From: GWE2-40-63 sp041664345
Lineage (GTDB): Bacteria; Bacteroidota; Bacteroidia; Bacteroidales; SZUA-534
Length of the DNA stretch: 64,000 nt
Assembly (NCBI GenBank): GCA_041664345.1
Contig: JBAYKX010000013.1
Coordinates: 1 to 64,000 of the forward strand
Direction of reading: 5' to 3'
Made by a program: the position numbers and the translations under genes. Below the pieces are notes generated by a model that searched no databases, was not told where the DNA came from, and saw only the letters and a list, made by a program, of their open reading frames with translations. Of the stretch, positions 9,340 to 18,346 are shown piece after piece; position 1 is the first letter of the stretch, and each line of letters opens with the position of its first letter.

Positions 9340-9355
9340 AGCCTAAAGGGATTAT

Positions 9356-11344
9356 TTACTCCGTAATTCCCTTCCAGCTATCGGTGCGGAAAGGAGAAGC
9401 GGGTAACCCAGAGGAATTAACCAAATTGCAATCGGGATTAATTGACCAGCCATAGCGCACCGTCAATGGTTCTTTTACTTTTGGTGATGAAACCACCACC
9501 TTGTTGTCAAGAATTACGGCATAGGCCCAATGGAATACCGAATCGGCTCCGGCTATGGCAAAACCTTTTAACTTTGTTCCACCTGAAATGGCTAAGCCAT
9601 CGTATATTTGGGTAAAGCTAATTTCCACGGTATTTTTTTTCACTTCAAAGCTTTGGTACATAGGGCCACTGTAAGGAATTTGCTGCTGGTAAACTTTTGC
9701 CAACGCATTTAAGGCCAACCGTTTTCCTACATCCTGTTTGTTTCCCGGGTGAATATCCAAGGCATCACCAATATCAATAGTTACGGCCATACCGGTATTT
9801 GGAAGTTCCAAAGCCATAGTTTGAGCCTCACGCAGTTCAGCCCAGGTATCTTCTACTGGTTCGGAATTTTGAGGCTGGTAATTGGCCAGTTGAACAAATA
9901 AAAATGTAAAGTCGCCTTGGTTCCAATGCTTGCGCCAGTCGGTAATCATGGTTTTGAATAGTTGACGGTATTGGTAGGCCCTTCCGGAATTGCTTTCGCC
10001 TTGGTACCAAATGGCACCTTGTATGGTGTATGGCAGCAACGGATTTATCATGGCATTGAATAGCACGGTAGGCTGATTGGGGTCGTTCATCGAAATAGGT
10101 ATGGTTTTAATGTCTTTGAAATCGAACCCTTTTTTTGCCATCCAACCTTTGGCTATGGCAATGGATTTCCCCTTATCGGAAGTTATTAAAAAGTCTTTGG
10201 CTTCGCCCATAAAACCACCACCTCCCATATTATCGTAGATGCGGATGGTTATGCTATTCAAACCGGGTTTTGCTACCCCTGTAGGAATAGGATATTTCCG
10301 CAATACATCCCAAACTTGGCTTGCACCAACTTTAACTCCATTTACCCAGGCCTCGTCCCAATCGTCAACGGCACTATAGCATAAGGTAAGTTGGCTGTTG
10401 GCCATTTCGGGGGTTAACAATACTTCGCAGCGGAACCAGCCCGAACCATCGTAATTACCCAGTGCTGTTTCTTCCCACAATTTAGGCAAATCAATGGGCA
10501 TCCAATCAGAAGTATTGAGGGTTGCCGCAGCAAATAGGGTATCCGTTCCTTTAATACCGGGGTCGGCCATCCCAATCTCCAAAAACATTTGTTTGGTATC
10601 GGCTTCAAACTTTTTTTCCAGACTGTCGCGTGAGGCATCCAAAGCACTAATTTTTTGGGCTTGTTCAGCAAAATCCGGTAAAGCATCCAGTGAATTCTTG
10701 CTGGTCCAGGCTTCGGCCACGGTTCCTCCCCATGAAGTATTGATTAATCCAATAGGAACTTTCAAATCGGTATAAAGGTTTCTTCCAAAAAAATAGGCTG
10801 TGGCTGAAAAGTTTTTTATAGTGTTGCTATCGCAAGGAACCCATCCATCCACGGCCATAGTATCAATAGGGGTGAAGGACAGATTTTTTTGAACGGTAAA
10901 TAGCCTTATTTCAGGATAGTTAGCGTTGGTGACTTCTTGCTGGGCATTATTCAGTTTAGCCCAATTGCCCTTTACAGGCATTTCCATATTCGATTGGCCG
11001 GAACAAATCCATACTTCGCCCAACAATATATTGTGGAATATTTTTGTGATTTTACCCGAAGCAATGGTTAAATCGTAAGGTCCACCGGCTTTAACGCTCG
11101 GTAATTGAGCCATCCACTTTCCGGTGGCATCAGCTTTACAACTAGCGGTATTTCCCCAGGAACTGGAAACAGTAACTTTTACACCGGGATCGCTTTTACC
11201 CCAAATATTCACGGTATCGTTTTGCTGCAATACCATGTTATCGGTAAACAAGGCAGGCATTTCAACAAATGTGGTTTTAGTGCAGCTCACCAGAAACAAG
11301 GCTACACTCAGCAGACTGAGTTTAAAAATTGAGCGGAGGGTCAT
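9356..11344 (-). CDS. sialate O-acetylesterase-like SGNH esterase, lipoprotein
   Basis: Predicted carbohydrate O-acetylesterase, 662 residues with a lipoprotein signal (LFLVSC). After an N-terminal Ig-like domain (FTDNMVLQQNDTVNIWG) comes the catalytic Ser block SGQSNMEMP (about 121-129). The SGNH domain is interrupted by a jelly-roll domain (about 270-370), and DIHPGNK (about 545) holds the C-terminal Asp-His pair. This split architecture is that of the SASA/DUF303 family, some members of which (CE20) act on plant cell-wall acetyl groups. In this locus removal of acetyl groups from mannan is more likely than action on sialic acid. It is followed 16 bases later by the GH78-like gene, suggesting one mRNA. 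Confidence 0.85.
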   Translation of the reverse strand: MTLRSIFKLSLLSVALFLVSCTKTTFVEMPALFTDNMVLQQNDTVNIWGKSDPGVKVTVSSSWGNTASCKADATGKWMAQLPSVKAGGPYDLTIASGKITKIFHNILLGEVWICSGQSNMEMPVKGNWAKLNNAQQEVTNANYPEIRLFTVQKNLSFTPIDTMAVDGWVPCDSNTIKNFSATAYFFGRNLYTDLKVPIGLINTSWGGTVAEAWTSKNSLDALPDFAEQAQKISALDASRDSLEKKFEADTKQMFLEIGMADPGIKGTDTLFAAATLNTSDWMPIDLPKLWEETALGNYDGSGWFRCEVLLTPEMANSQLTLCYSAVDDWDEAWVNGVKVGASQVWDVLRKYPIPTGVAKPGLNSITIRIYDNMGGGGFMGEAKDFLITSDKGKSIAIAKGWMAKKGFDFKDIKTIPISMNDPNQPTVLFNAMINPLLPYTIQGAIWYQGESNSGRAYQYRQLFKTMITDWRKHWNQGDFTFLFVQLANYQPQNSEPVEDTWAELREAQTMALELPNTGMAVTIDIGDALDIHPGNKQDVGKRLALNALAKVYQQQIPYSGPMYQSFEVKKNTVEISFTQIYDGLAISGGTKLKGFAIAGADSVFHWAYAVILDNKVVVSSPKVKEPLTVRYGWSINPDCNLVNSSGLPASPFRTDSWKGITE

Positions 11345-11448
11345 GTTAGTTGTTTTAAAGTTTAATAATTCATCATTGGCAATATACTAAAAAAGATGTT
11401 ATTCAATGCTCAAAAAATAAATGTGCAATTCAATCCTCCGTTTGGCCA

Positions 11449-13302
11449 TTACCACCCTAAGGTTTCTTTCAAAAAAAGTTCCAGTTCATCGGCAATTTTC
11501 TGATGTTCCGCCAAATTGGGATGATAATCGCACCCACTGGTTAAATTATGCGACAAGAAATGTTTGTACACCTTTGAATCGTTGTGGCTGTTCATATAAT
11601 CCACAATTCCGGTTAGGTAATTTTTCTGTGAATTATACAAATTATTGTCAGCCATGGGACTGGTAATGCAAACAATAGTGGCATCGGGATACTTACTTCT
11701 GATAGTACTAATAAAAGTCACATAAGCGCCGCAGAATATGGTGGAATCCTGAATTCCATCGTTTTGGCCTAAGCATACGGTAACCACATCGGCCGGGTAT
11801 TTGGTAAAATCCCAAGCAGCACCAGAAGGCGACAGATTTACCTTTTCATAAACATCGGGCATTTCATAAGTCATGTCGCAACAACTGTGGATAAGACCAA
11901 TACCTGAAACTGATGTAAGCATGTGTTGAGCATTTAACCTGCGGGCTACCTCGGGTCCATAAGCAAAGTAGGCATTGTGTTGGTCGTACCAATCACCTTC
12001 ATCACAGGAGAGTTGGCTTTGGTCGTTACCGTAACCACAGGTTATGGAATTACCTATAAATTCAATACGGCGTTCAGGTGCTGTGGTGGGTTCCAACAAT
12101 TCGTTGCAACGGAAGCCAATAAATTCAAGATATCCCATTCCGGCTTCAGTTGCCTTGGTTATAAGCAGCGTATGTTCCCCATCGGGTAAATTGCTCACAA
12201 TATTGATGGTATTCTTTTTACCGGTGTTTTTAAGGCGGGTGAATTGGGTTCCATCCACCACAATTTCCAAGTAGTTGTGATAACTGCCGTATAATTCCTG
12301 ATCGTTAATTAATATTTGGCAAAAGGTTCCTTTAAATTTCACAAAGATGCTGGTACCCGGTGCGTATAGCTTTGGTTTCAGCGGGTTTGTAAAATCAACC
12401 CGGCCCATGTATTGAATGTAAGGATTATCAGCTTTTATAACCTCTTCGGTAACAAAAACCCTCCATGATTTTTTTGATCCAACAGCTGTGGTAACCGAAT
12501 AATCGACATACCCGGTGGTGGAAAAATTAACGGCAACACCTGATTGCGGCTCAACCGTAGCCCCTTCGGACACGGTTAATGTGGGAATTACCGAAGTTAA
12601 ATCATATCCAGCAGGTACTTCAATGTTAATAGATGATGATTCAAAAACCGATTCTCCCACCTGATTGGGAATAGTAAAAGTGAGAATGTTGGCCTCATAA
12701 ATTTTTTCGGTTGTCACGGTCACGGTCCAATGCTTTACCTTTCCGCTTTCCGAAGTAACAACATAAGTTACCGGTCCCGCTGAAAAATCGATGGCTTCCA
12801 AATTTGCTGGAGTTATGGTTGCCTTTGGTGATAGGGTAATTTCTGGTGTTAATGCGGCAAGACTGGTGCCTACTTTTACCTCAATGGTTACTGTGCTATC
12901 GGAAATTACCGCCGGTGCTTTTTGCCGTTTCAAATAAAAAGTGAGAATATTGGCTGAATCGCTTTTTGCTGTTTCGGCGGTTGCTACCCATGTTTTGGTA
13001 CTGTTATCTTGTGCAGTTACGGTGTATGTTATGGGTCCTGAACTAAAATCAAGGGTTTGTCCCGATGCAGGGTTTATGCTGGCATTTTCCGATACCGTAA
13101 TTTGAGGGGCAAATTCCGATAATTGGGTATTGGTATCCACAACAATGGAAACTGTTCCGGCTTCGGTTGCAATAACCGCTGGTGCTGTTTGTCCGGTAAC
13201 GGAGAAAGTGAGTATTTCTTTTTGGTTACTGAGTTCAACAGGGTCTTTGCAAGCAAAAATCAATACAAAAATACTAATTAAGTATAAAGCGTTTGTTTTC
13301 AT
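11449..13302 (-). CDS. SGNH/GDSL acetylesterase (CE2-like) with three N-terminal repeats
   Basis: A lipoprotein (LIFAC) of 617 residues. Residues about 28-290 hold three tandem repeats beginning ILTFSVTGQTAPAVI, ILTFYLKRQKAPAVI and ILTFTIPNQVGESVF, resembling DUF5018-type surface domains. They are followed by a jelly-roll domain (about 295-400) and an SGNH esterase domain with EFIGNSITCGYG (Ser block), CLGQNDG (Asn block) and CDYHPNLAEHQKIAD (Asp/His). The jelly-roll plus SGNH order is that of carbohydrate esterase family 2, which deacetylates xylan and mannan. The start overlaps the previous gene's stop by four bases (ATGA), so translation is coupled. Predicted role: removing O-acetyl groups from mannan at the cell surface. 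Confidence 0.85.
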   Translation of the reverse strand: MKTNALYLISIFVLIFACKDPVELSNQKEILTFSVTGQTAPAVIATEAGTVSIVVDTNTQLSEFAPQITVSENASINPASGQTLDFSSGPITYTVTAQDNSTKTWVATAETAKSDSANILTFYLKRQKAPAVISDSTVTIEVKVGTSLAALTPEITLSPKATITPANLEAIDFSAGPVTYVVTSESGKVKHWTVTVTTEKIYEANILTFTIPNQVGESVFESSSINIEVPAGYDLTSVIPTLTVSEGATVEPQSGVAVNFSTTGYVDYSVTTAVGSKKSWRVFVTEEVIKADNPYIQYMGRVDFTNPLKPKLYAPGTSIFVKFKGTFCQILINDQELYGSYHNYLEIVVDGTQFTRLKNTGKKNTINIVSNLPDGEHTLLITKATEAGMGYLEFIGFRCNELLEPTTAPERRIEFIGNSITCGYGNDQSQLSCDEGDWYDQHNAYFAYGPEVARRLNAQHMLTSVSGIGLIHSCCDMTYEMPDVYEKVNLSPSGAAWDFTKYPADVVTVCLGQNDGIQDSTIFCGAYVTFISTIRSKYPDATIVCITSPMADNNLYNSQKNYLTGIVDYMNSHNDSKVYKHFLSHNLTSGCDYHPNLAEHQKIADELELFLKETLGW

Positions 13303-15323
13303 ATAGTTGTAATTTTAGTTATCGATGTTACACCATTGGCCGTAACTTTTATGAAATATATGCCAGGATTTGTTGAAAAATCGGCCAAGGATATTTGTAA
13401 ATGATTCATTCCAAAAGTGGATGCATTGGCAACAATTTCCCCCAATTTGGTACCAATAATGGAATAAATTTCAATTACCGCTGGTGTATTATTTGCTGAA
13501 TAATAATCAACGGTAACCATTCCTTTTGAAGGATTTGGGAAAATATTCAGTTGCTTATTGTTTTTGTTCTGAAACTCCAAGTTACCTGTATATCCGGCTT
13601 TGGCGGTCACTTTAATGGTATCTTTTTCGCTGTAGTCAAGGCTGTCGTAAACCACTAAACTAATAACATAATCGCCTTCCAAATCAAATTTACATTGTGG
13701 TTTTTCGTAATCATCTTTCATAATGTAGGTATTGCTTCCCGCAGGAGCCGATTCCAACACCCATTTGTATGTTAGTAGGTCGCCATCGGCATCGGTGCTT
13801 TTTGTACCATCAAACTTAAAGTACTTATTTAAAGCGCTTAAGGTATCGTTGCCAGCCATTGCTATCGGAATGGCGTTTGTTGCCCTAACGGCCACCGTTT
13901 TTTTTGCAGCCACACTGCTGTTTATCCCCGACGAAACAACCAAATTAATTTGGAATTCCCCAGCCATATCGGGTGTAAAACTAGATATGGATTCTGTTGC
14001 CTGGTCAATCATAGCCATACTGGTGGGCGGTTTACTTTCCACCGACCACAAATAGCCCGATATGGTATCGCCATCGGGGTCGAAACTGGTGGCTCCATCG
14101 AAAATAACCGGTTTTCCTACTACTGCTTTTTGGTAGGGGCTGGTAATTGCAATGGGAGGAGCTGAGCCCACATTTCCGGCTACCAAAACCCGTGCAATGT
14201 GCACATAATGGCCTCCGGTAGTGGTTTCTTCAATGGTGCGGATGTGCAGGGTATGTTGCCCATCGGCTAAGCCTTCCTGAACCATTGCAAATGAGGAACG
14301 GGTTCCCCAGTCTTCATTCATGAAGGAATTAATCACTGTTTTAGCACCATTATCAACCCAAACTTCAGCTTTACCGCGAGTGGAGGCAATGTTTTGGGTG
14401 TAAACTAAGGATACCGCATTTCCTGTAACTGAAAAGTCAATCTGATTACCCACCACATCGGTACTCCAGCCTGTTGAGGCCGCAGTCCAACCTTGGTTAT
14501 AACTTGGAATGATGTTGTTGTAAAAGAATTGAAAAGTATGGGAGTAGGTATCGGTTACTAAAGGAACTGGCAGTGTTTTTATTATTTCAGGGAGTTCCGA
14601 AGAAGCGGGCAATGTTGCGTACAAACTGTCCAATTGATGCTTTATGAAATCGGCAATATATGCCATGCCCACATCGTTTGGGTGCAATCCATCCACAAAA
14701 ATGCTGTGTAAGGTTATTCCATCGGTGGCAACCTGTGCATCAATTAAATTGGCAAAACTTACCATGGGAATGTGGTAATAATCGGCAACCTGTTTGTGGC
14801 TTACTTGCGCCGTGGTGCCATTTTCCATCTTCAAAATGAGCATCATAATTCCGGGAGTTGAATCGGCAAGAATTATTTGTTGTACCAATCCTTCCATCAT
14901 TTTTTCGGCCAAAGGGCCTTGGCTGTCGTTTACCGAGAATTCAATGATAATAAAATCGGGATTTTGCTTCAATAAATCGTCATAAACCCGGTGCACGCCT
15001 ATATCGGAGCCGGTGCCACCCCAGCCTGCATTAATTAGGGTAACGGAGCTATTTGGAAAGGTAGTTTCCCACCAATCGGCCATTAAATTCGCCCACCGTT
15101 TGCTTTCAGTTGTTGCGGCAGTACCGGCCGTAATGGAACCACCAATAACCCCAATTTTAATGGGTTTTCCCTGGCGGCCTTTATCCATTGCTTTATAAAT
15201 ACGGGCAGGTTCGTAGGGTTGAACATCAAAAGTACTTAAAGGTCCTTGTTTTTTAACCGGTTGGGCATGCATTGCGGTGCCAATAAATAGCACTATGATT
15301 AAAATTGATATGAGTTTTTTCAT
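13299..15323 (-). CDS. T9SS-exported SGNH hydrolase with two PKD-like domains
   Basis: A secreted esterase of 674 residues. A signal peptide (MKKLISILIIVLFIGTAMHA) is followed by an SGNH domain with IGVIGGSITAG (Ser), WGGTGSD, IIEFSVND (Asn) and DGLHPNDVGM (Asp/His). Next come a jelly-roll region (about 250-390), two PKD/Ig-like domains (about 395-480 and 485-575; SFDPDGDTISGYLW and STDADGDLLTYKW), and a T9SS type A sorting domain from about 595 (LNIFPNPSKGMVTVDYY) to the end. It is therefore expected outside the outer membrane. It is translationally coupled to the CE2-like gene through an ATGA overlap. Substrate specificity cannot be read, but acetylated glycan is the natural guess here. Confidence 0.85.
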   Translation of the reverse strand: MKKLISILIIVLFIGTAMHAQPVKKQGPLSTFDVQPYEPARIYKAMDKGRQGKPIKIGVIGGSITAGTAATTESKRWANLMADWWETTFPNSSVTLINAGWGGTGSDIGVHRVYDDLLKQNPDFIIIEFSVNDSQGPLAEKMMEGLVQQIILADSTPGIMMLILKMENGTTAQVSHKQVADYYHIPMVSFANLIDAQVATDGITLHSIFVDGLHPNDVGMAYIADFIKHQLDSLYATLPASSELPEIIKTLPVPLVTDTYSHTFQFFYNNIIPSYNQGWTAASTGWSTDVVGNQIDFSVTGNAVSLVYTQNIASTRGKAEVWVDNGAKTVINSFMNEDWGTRSSFAMVQEGLADGQHTLHIRTIEETTTGGHYVHIARVLVAGNVGSAPPIAITSPYQKAVVGKPVIFDGATSFDPDGDTISGYLWSVESKPPTSMAMIDQATESISSFTPDMAGEFQINLVVSSGINSSVAAKKTVAVRATNAIPIAMAGNDTLSALNKYFKFDGTKSTDADGDLLTYKWVLESAPAGSNTYIMKDDYEKPQCKFDLEGDYVISLVVYDSLDYSEKDTIKVTAKAGYTGNLEFQNKNNKQLNIFPNPSKGMVTVDYYSANNTPAVIEIYSIIGTKLGEIVANASTFGMNHLQISLADFSTNPGIYFIKVTANGVTSITKITTI

Positions 15324-15339
15324 GGTTTATATTTTTATA

Positions 15340-15530
15340 GAGGTAAATAGTTAAGTATATATAAGTTACATTACTTCCCCCACCGGCCTATAGCCACCTC
15401 CCCCAGGGGAGGACTAGCGCTGAGTGTAAATTGGTAGAACTAAAAAACTTCCGGTTGTTCGTACAATTTGCACTACAACCATTCTCCCCTAAAATTAGGG
15501 GAGATGCCGACAGGCAGAGGGGTACAAGAA
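15340..15530. repeat. dispersed repeat, copy A (left of GH27)
   Basis: Positions 15340-15482 match 16954-17100 closely and in the same orientation, sharing CCCCCACCGGCCTAT, CCACCTCCCCCAGGGGAGGA and CTAGCGCTGAGTGTAA. The two copies flank the GH27 gene as direct repeats. Copy A continues with a second module (15481-15530: CTCCCC hairpin, then GGCAGAGGGGTACAA) that also occurs at 56580-56628. Both modules contain short C-rich/G-rich stem-loops. It looks like a MITE- or REP-type element without coding capacity. Confidence 0.7.
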
Positions 15531-15550
15531 ACACAAACTCATAATACCGA

Positions 15551-15580
15551 TTCCCGAACCCGAATACTTGGGTTCGGGAA
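15551..15580. repeat. 11-base hairpin in the GH27-esterase gap
   Basis: TTCCCGAACCC (15551-15561) and its exact reverse complement (15570-15580) flank an 8-base loop. No T-run follows on either strand, so it is not a standard intrinsic terminator. It lies 70 bases downstream of the GH27 stop and may protect the mRNA 3' end or be part of the dispersed repeat next to it. Confidence 0.5.
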
Positions 15581-15650
15581 AGGGGGGAGAAGGTTATAAG
15601 TGAATATCATTGTTTTCATGTTACGTATTTATCTACTGACCTCTGATATT

Positions 15651-16865
15651 TTATTCTTTCTGAAGTTTCAGCATCAGCACATCGTGTCCTGAAAGAACGG
15701 CTTTCAATGCTTTTTTAGTAGTGCCAATTTTTTTGTGTTCCCAGAGGTCATTTAGGGAATAACTTTCCATAATGAAGTCTGTTTTTCGCCCTGAAAAAAT
15801 ATCGTTGAAGGAATTGATAGCCCAATCGAAGCTTAGAGTGGTTGCACTTTTACCCCGGTTCAGAAAACAAACGGCATAAGCGTTGTTCAAAAGTGGCTTA
15901 ACCCAAACATCCATACTATCAATGGTGGAATGTTTATATCCCTGAATTCCCAATGAATCCTGATTGATGGCAATTGCCTCTTTATTGGTTAGGATTGTCT
16001 TGGTTTCAGGGTTCATTTTGCGTAAATCGTTTCCCGAAATGAGCGGAGCGGCCAACATACACCACATACTAAAATGGGCGCGGTCTTCGCCGGTACTCAT
16101 TCCATTTCCTACTTCCATCATATCGGGATCGTTCCAGTGGCCTGGTCCGGCGTGTTTTCGGAGGGTATCGTTGTTGCGCAGATCTAATATTTGCAATACA
16201 CCCAATGATTTCCAGGTACCGTGGTCTTCAACACAGTCGAAACAATTGTAAATATCGCCGGTGGTACGCCATAATTGGCCAACGGGCGTTGCCCATTTCC
16301 ATGGATCGCTGTTTCCCCATTCGCAAAGGCTAAAAACCAGGGGCCTTCCGGCGGCATACAAGGCGTCGCGCATGGTTAAATAGGCGCCTTCGGCTTTTAA
16401 CTCATCGGTATAGCACCAATCGTATTTCAGGTAATCAATGCCCCAGGCGGCATACTGCATGGCATCCTGATATTCATGGCCCCGGCTTCCGGGATGACCG
16501 CCACAGGTTTTCCAGCCGGCATCGGAATAAATTCCCAGTTTCAACCCTTTGCTGTGCACGTAATCGGCAAGAGCTTTCATGCCATTGGGGAAGCGTTCCT
16601 TATTGGGATGGATAAACCCTAAACTGTCGCGTTCTCCGTGCCAGCAGTCGTCAATGTTTATGTACTCATAGCCGGCATCTTTCATGCCGGTTGCCACCAT
16701 AGCATCAGCCATTTCACGGATGATTATTTCATCCACATTACAGGCAAAATGGTTCCAACTGTTCCAACCCATGGGTGGAGTTAAGGCCAGGTTTTCAAAT
16801 TTCTGGGCCATGGATACATTGAATATCAGGGTCAGGATCAATGCGGAAAATAGTTTAGTTTTCAT
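15651..16865 (-). CDS. GH27 alpha-galactosidase
   Basis: Predicted to remove alpha-1,6-galactose side groups from galactomannan or its oligosaccharides. After a signal peptide (cleavage near MAQ, residue 21) the GH27 domain shows TPPMGWNSWN, IDDCW, YLKYDWCY with nucleophile Asp149, WRTTGDI with the expected acid/base Asp204, and NDPDMMEVGN. A C-terminal beta domain follows (about 310-404), and the 404-residue length is typical. There is no lipobox, so the periplasm is the likely location. The gene is bracketed by two direct copies of a 145-base repeat, and long gaps separate it from both neighbours. It may have its own promoter; TAAATTTG on the minus strand at 16944-16951 is one candidate. 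Confidence 0.93.
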   Translation of the reverse strand: MKTKLFSALILTLIFNVSMAQKFENLALTPPMGWNSWNHFACNVDEIIIREMADAMVATGMKDAGYEYINIDDCWHGERDSLGFIHPNKERFPNGMKALADYVHSKGLKLGIYSDAGWKTCGGHPGSRGHEYQDAMQYAAWGIDYLKYDWCYTDELKAEGAYLTMRDALYAAGRPLVFSLCEWGNSDPWKWATPVGQLWRTTGDIYNCFDCVEDHGTWKSLGVLQILDLRNNDTLRKHAGPGHWNDPDMMEVGNGMSTGEDRAHFSMWCMLAAPLISGNDLRKMNPETKTILTNKEAIAINQDSLGIQGYKHSTIDSMDVWVKPLLNNAYAVCFLNRGKSATTLSFDWAINSFNDIFSGRKTDFIMESYSLNDLWEHKKIGTTKKALKAVLSGHDVLMLKLQKE

Positions 16866-16953
16866 TGTACATTATTTAAATGTTATTAATCGAATCTTGG
16901 ATCTGTGATGATTCTAAACCTACGGCAAAAGTCGAAGGTAATTCAAATTTATG

Positions 16954-17100
16954 GAGGTAGATAGTTAATTACATATACATTTTGTTATTTTCCCCCACCG
17001 GCCTATGGCCACCTCCCCCAGGGGAGGACTAGCGCTGAGTGTAAGTTGGTAGAACTAAAAAAACATCTGGATGTTCGTACAATTTTCACTATCATAATTG
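16954..17100. repeat. dispersed repeat, copy B (right of GH27)
   Basis: About 147 bases closely matching 15340-15482 in the same orientation, from GAGGTA through CCCCCACCGGCCTATGGCC, the hairpin CCTCCCCCAGGGGAGG and CTAGCGCTGAGTGTAA to GTTCGTACAATTT. The second module present in copy A is absent. It occupies most of the gap between the GH27 and epimerase genes. Confidence 0.7.
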
Positions 17101-17147
17101 CCACCAAGTCACCAAATTACACCAAAAAAGTTAACCGAACTATTGTA

Positions 17148-18341
17148 TTATTTAATCCTTTCAAAAATCTCCATGCAAACCCTTCCATTATGATAAGGGC
17201 ATTTCCAAAAACCGGCTTTCTCGTCCTGGTCGTTGGTTATTCCTTGTTGGTTAACTCTCCAAATCCATTCCCCGTTTTTATAGTCAATAATATGTTTCTT
17301 AATAAATTCCCAACTGTTGACCGATTTTTGGGCAAACTCAAGTTCACCGGTAAGTTGATAGGCATTATAAAACCCAACAACGGCTTCGGCTTGCGGCCAC
17401 CAGTGCTTGTCGGTGTCCAGTTTGTTGTGGCTTGGTTCTTTTTCGGCAAACATTCCTCCATCAGAATCAATGGCCGGAAAAACCGCCTTGGCCATGTTTA
17501 CTGATACCGGTTTTACTTTTTCAATCAAGGCACTATTGCCCAACACCTCAGCTGCTTCAAGCAACAACCACGAACTTTCAATATCATGACCATAAGAGAT
17601 TATATCTCCTTTCAGGTTCCAATCATCGTCGAAAAAGAGGTTCAGGTGATACGTATCGGTACGGATGAATTTATCGAGAAACAGGTGAATGAGGTTTTCA
17701 AGCGCTTTTTGAAGGTTGGCATCTTTATAAACCCGGTATAAATTGGTGTATGCTTCCAAAATATGCAAATGGGTGTTCATGGTCTTGCTCTCGTTGGCAT
17801 CTTTTTCACTGAGCCTTAAATCGGCAAGCTTTTCCCAGTTTTCCGACAAGGCTTCAATATATCCGTTTCGTTTGGTATCAAAACTGTGTTTTTCAATAAG
17901 TTCGTATAATTCAATGGCCGTTTGCAATGCTTTTTGTTCGCCGCAAGCCCGGTAATACTCCACCATGCCATAAATTACAAACGAAAGGGCGTATATCTGC
18001 TTGCGCGGATTCAACGGGTTCCCAAGGTAATCGAGTTCCCAGTAAACCCCGCCGTATTTTTTGTCGATAAAGTGCTGTAAAATATAGTGGTAAGCCCGAT
18101 TGGCCATTTCAAAATATTCAGGGTTTTTAAAAATACGGTAAGCCGACGAAAAAGTCCATAAAATGCGGGCATTCAGTACCGAACCTTTTGGTGCCGTTGG
18201 GTTTGGAACATTGTAATGGTTAATGTGCCCAATAAAACCGCCGTTTTTTACATCAACGGTATTTTTTATCCAATAATTCAATATATTTTGATGAAGCTCC
18301 TGCTCCAGTTCATTCTTCATCGTTGTCAGTTGGTTTTCCAT
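17148..18341 (-). CDS. AGE-family epimerase, probable mannobiose 2-epimerase
   Basis: A cytoplasmic (alpha/alpha)6-barrel epimerase of 397 residues with no signal peptide. YGHDIESSWLLLEAAE (about 250) and KHWWPQAEAVVGF (about 315) carry the His residues typical of cellobiose/mannobiose 2-epimerases in the AGE family. Next to mannanases and a GH130 phosphorylase, the likely reaction is conversion of beta-1,4-mannobiose to mannosyl-glucose, as in the Bacteroides fragilis pathway. Cellobiose 2-epimerase activity would look the same in sequence. The start at 18341 lies five bases after the GH5 stop; an internal Met at 18320 is an alternative. It forms a two-gene unit with the GH5 mannanase. Confidence 0.88.
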   Translation of the reverse strand: MENQLTTMKNELEQELHQNILNYWIKNTVDVKNGGFIGHINHYNVPNPTAPKGSVLNARILWTFSSAYRIFKNPEYFEMANRAYHYILQHFIDKKYGGVYWELDYLGNPLNPRKQIYALSFVIYGMVEYYRACGEQKALQTAIELYELIEKHSFDTKRNGYIEALSENWEKLADLRLSEKDANESKTMNTHLHILEAYTNLYRVYKDANLQKALENLIHLFLDKFIRTDTYHLNLFFDDDWNLKGDIISYGHDIESSWLLLEAAEVLGNSALIEKVKPVSVNMAKAVFPAIDSDGGMFAEKEPSHNKLDTDKHWWPQAEAVVGFYNAYQLTGELEFAQKSVNSWEFIKKHIIDYKNGEWIWRVNQQGITNDQDEKAGFWKCPYHNGRVCMEIFERIK

Positions 18342-18346
18342 AGTTC

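Noticed and set aside
15551..15580. Intrinsic terminator for GH27
   Set aside because: The stem is good but no T-run follows on either strand, so it is listed as a hairpin repeat only.
17046..17504. 152-codon plus-strand open frame near the epimerase gene
   Set aside because: It overlaps repeat copy B and the epimerase gene on the opposite strand; it has no signal, motif or codon pattern of a real gene.
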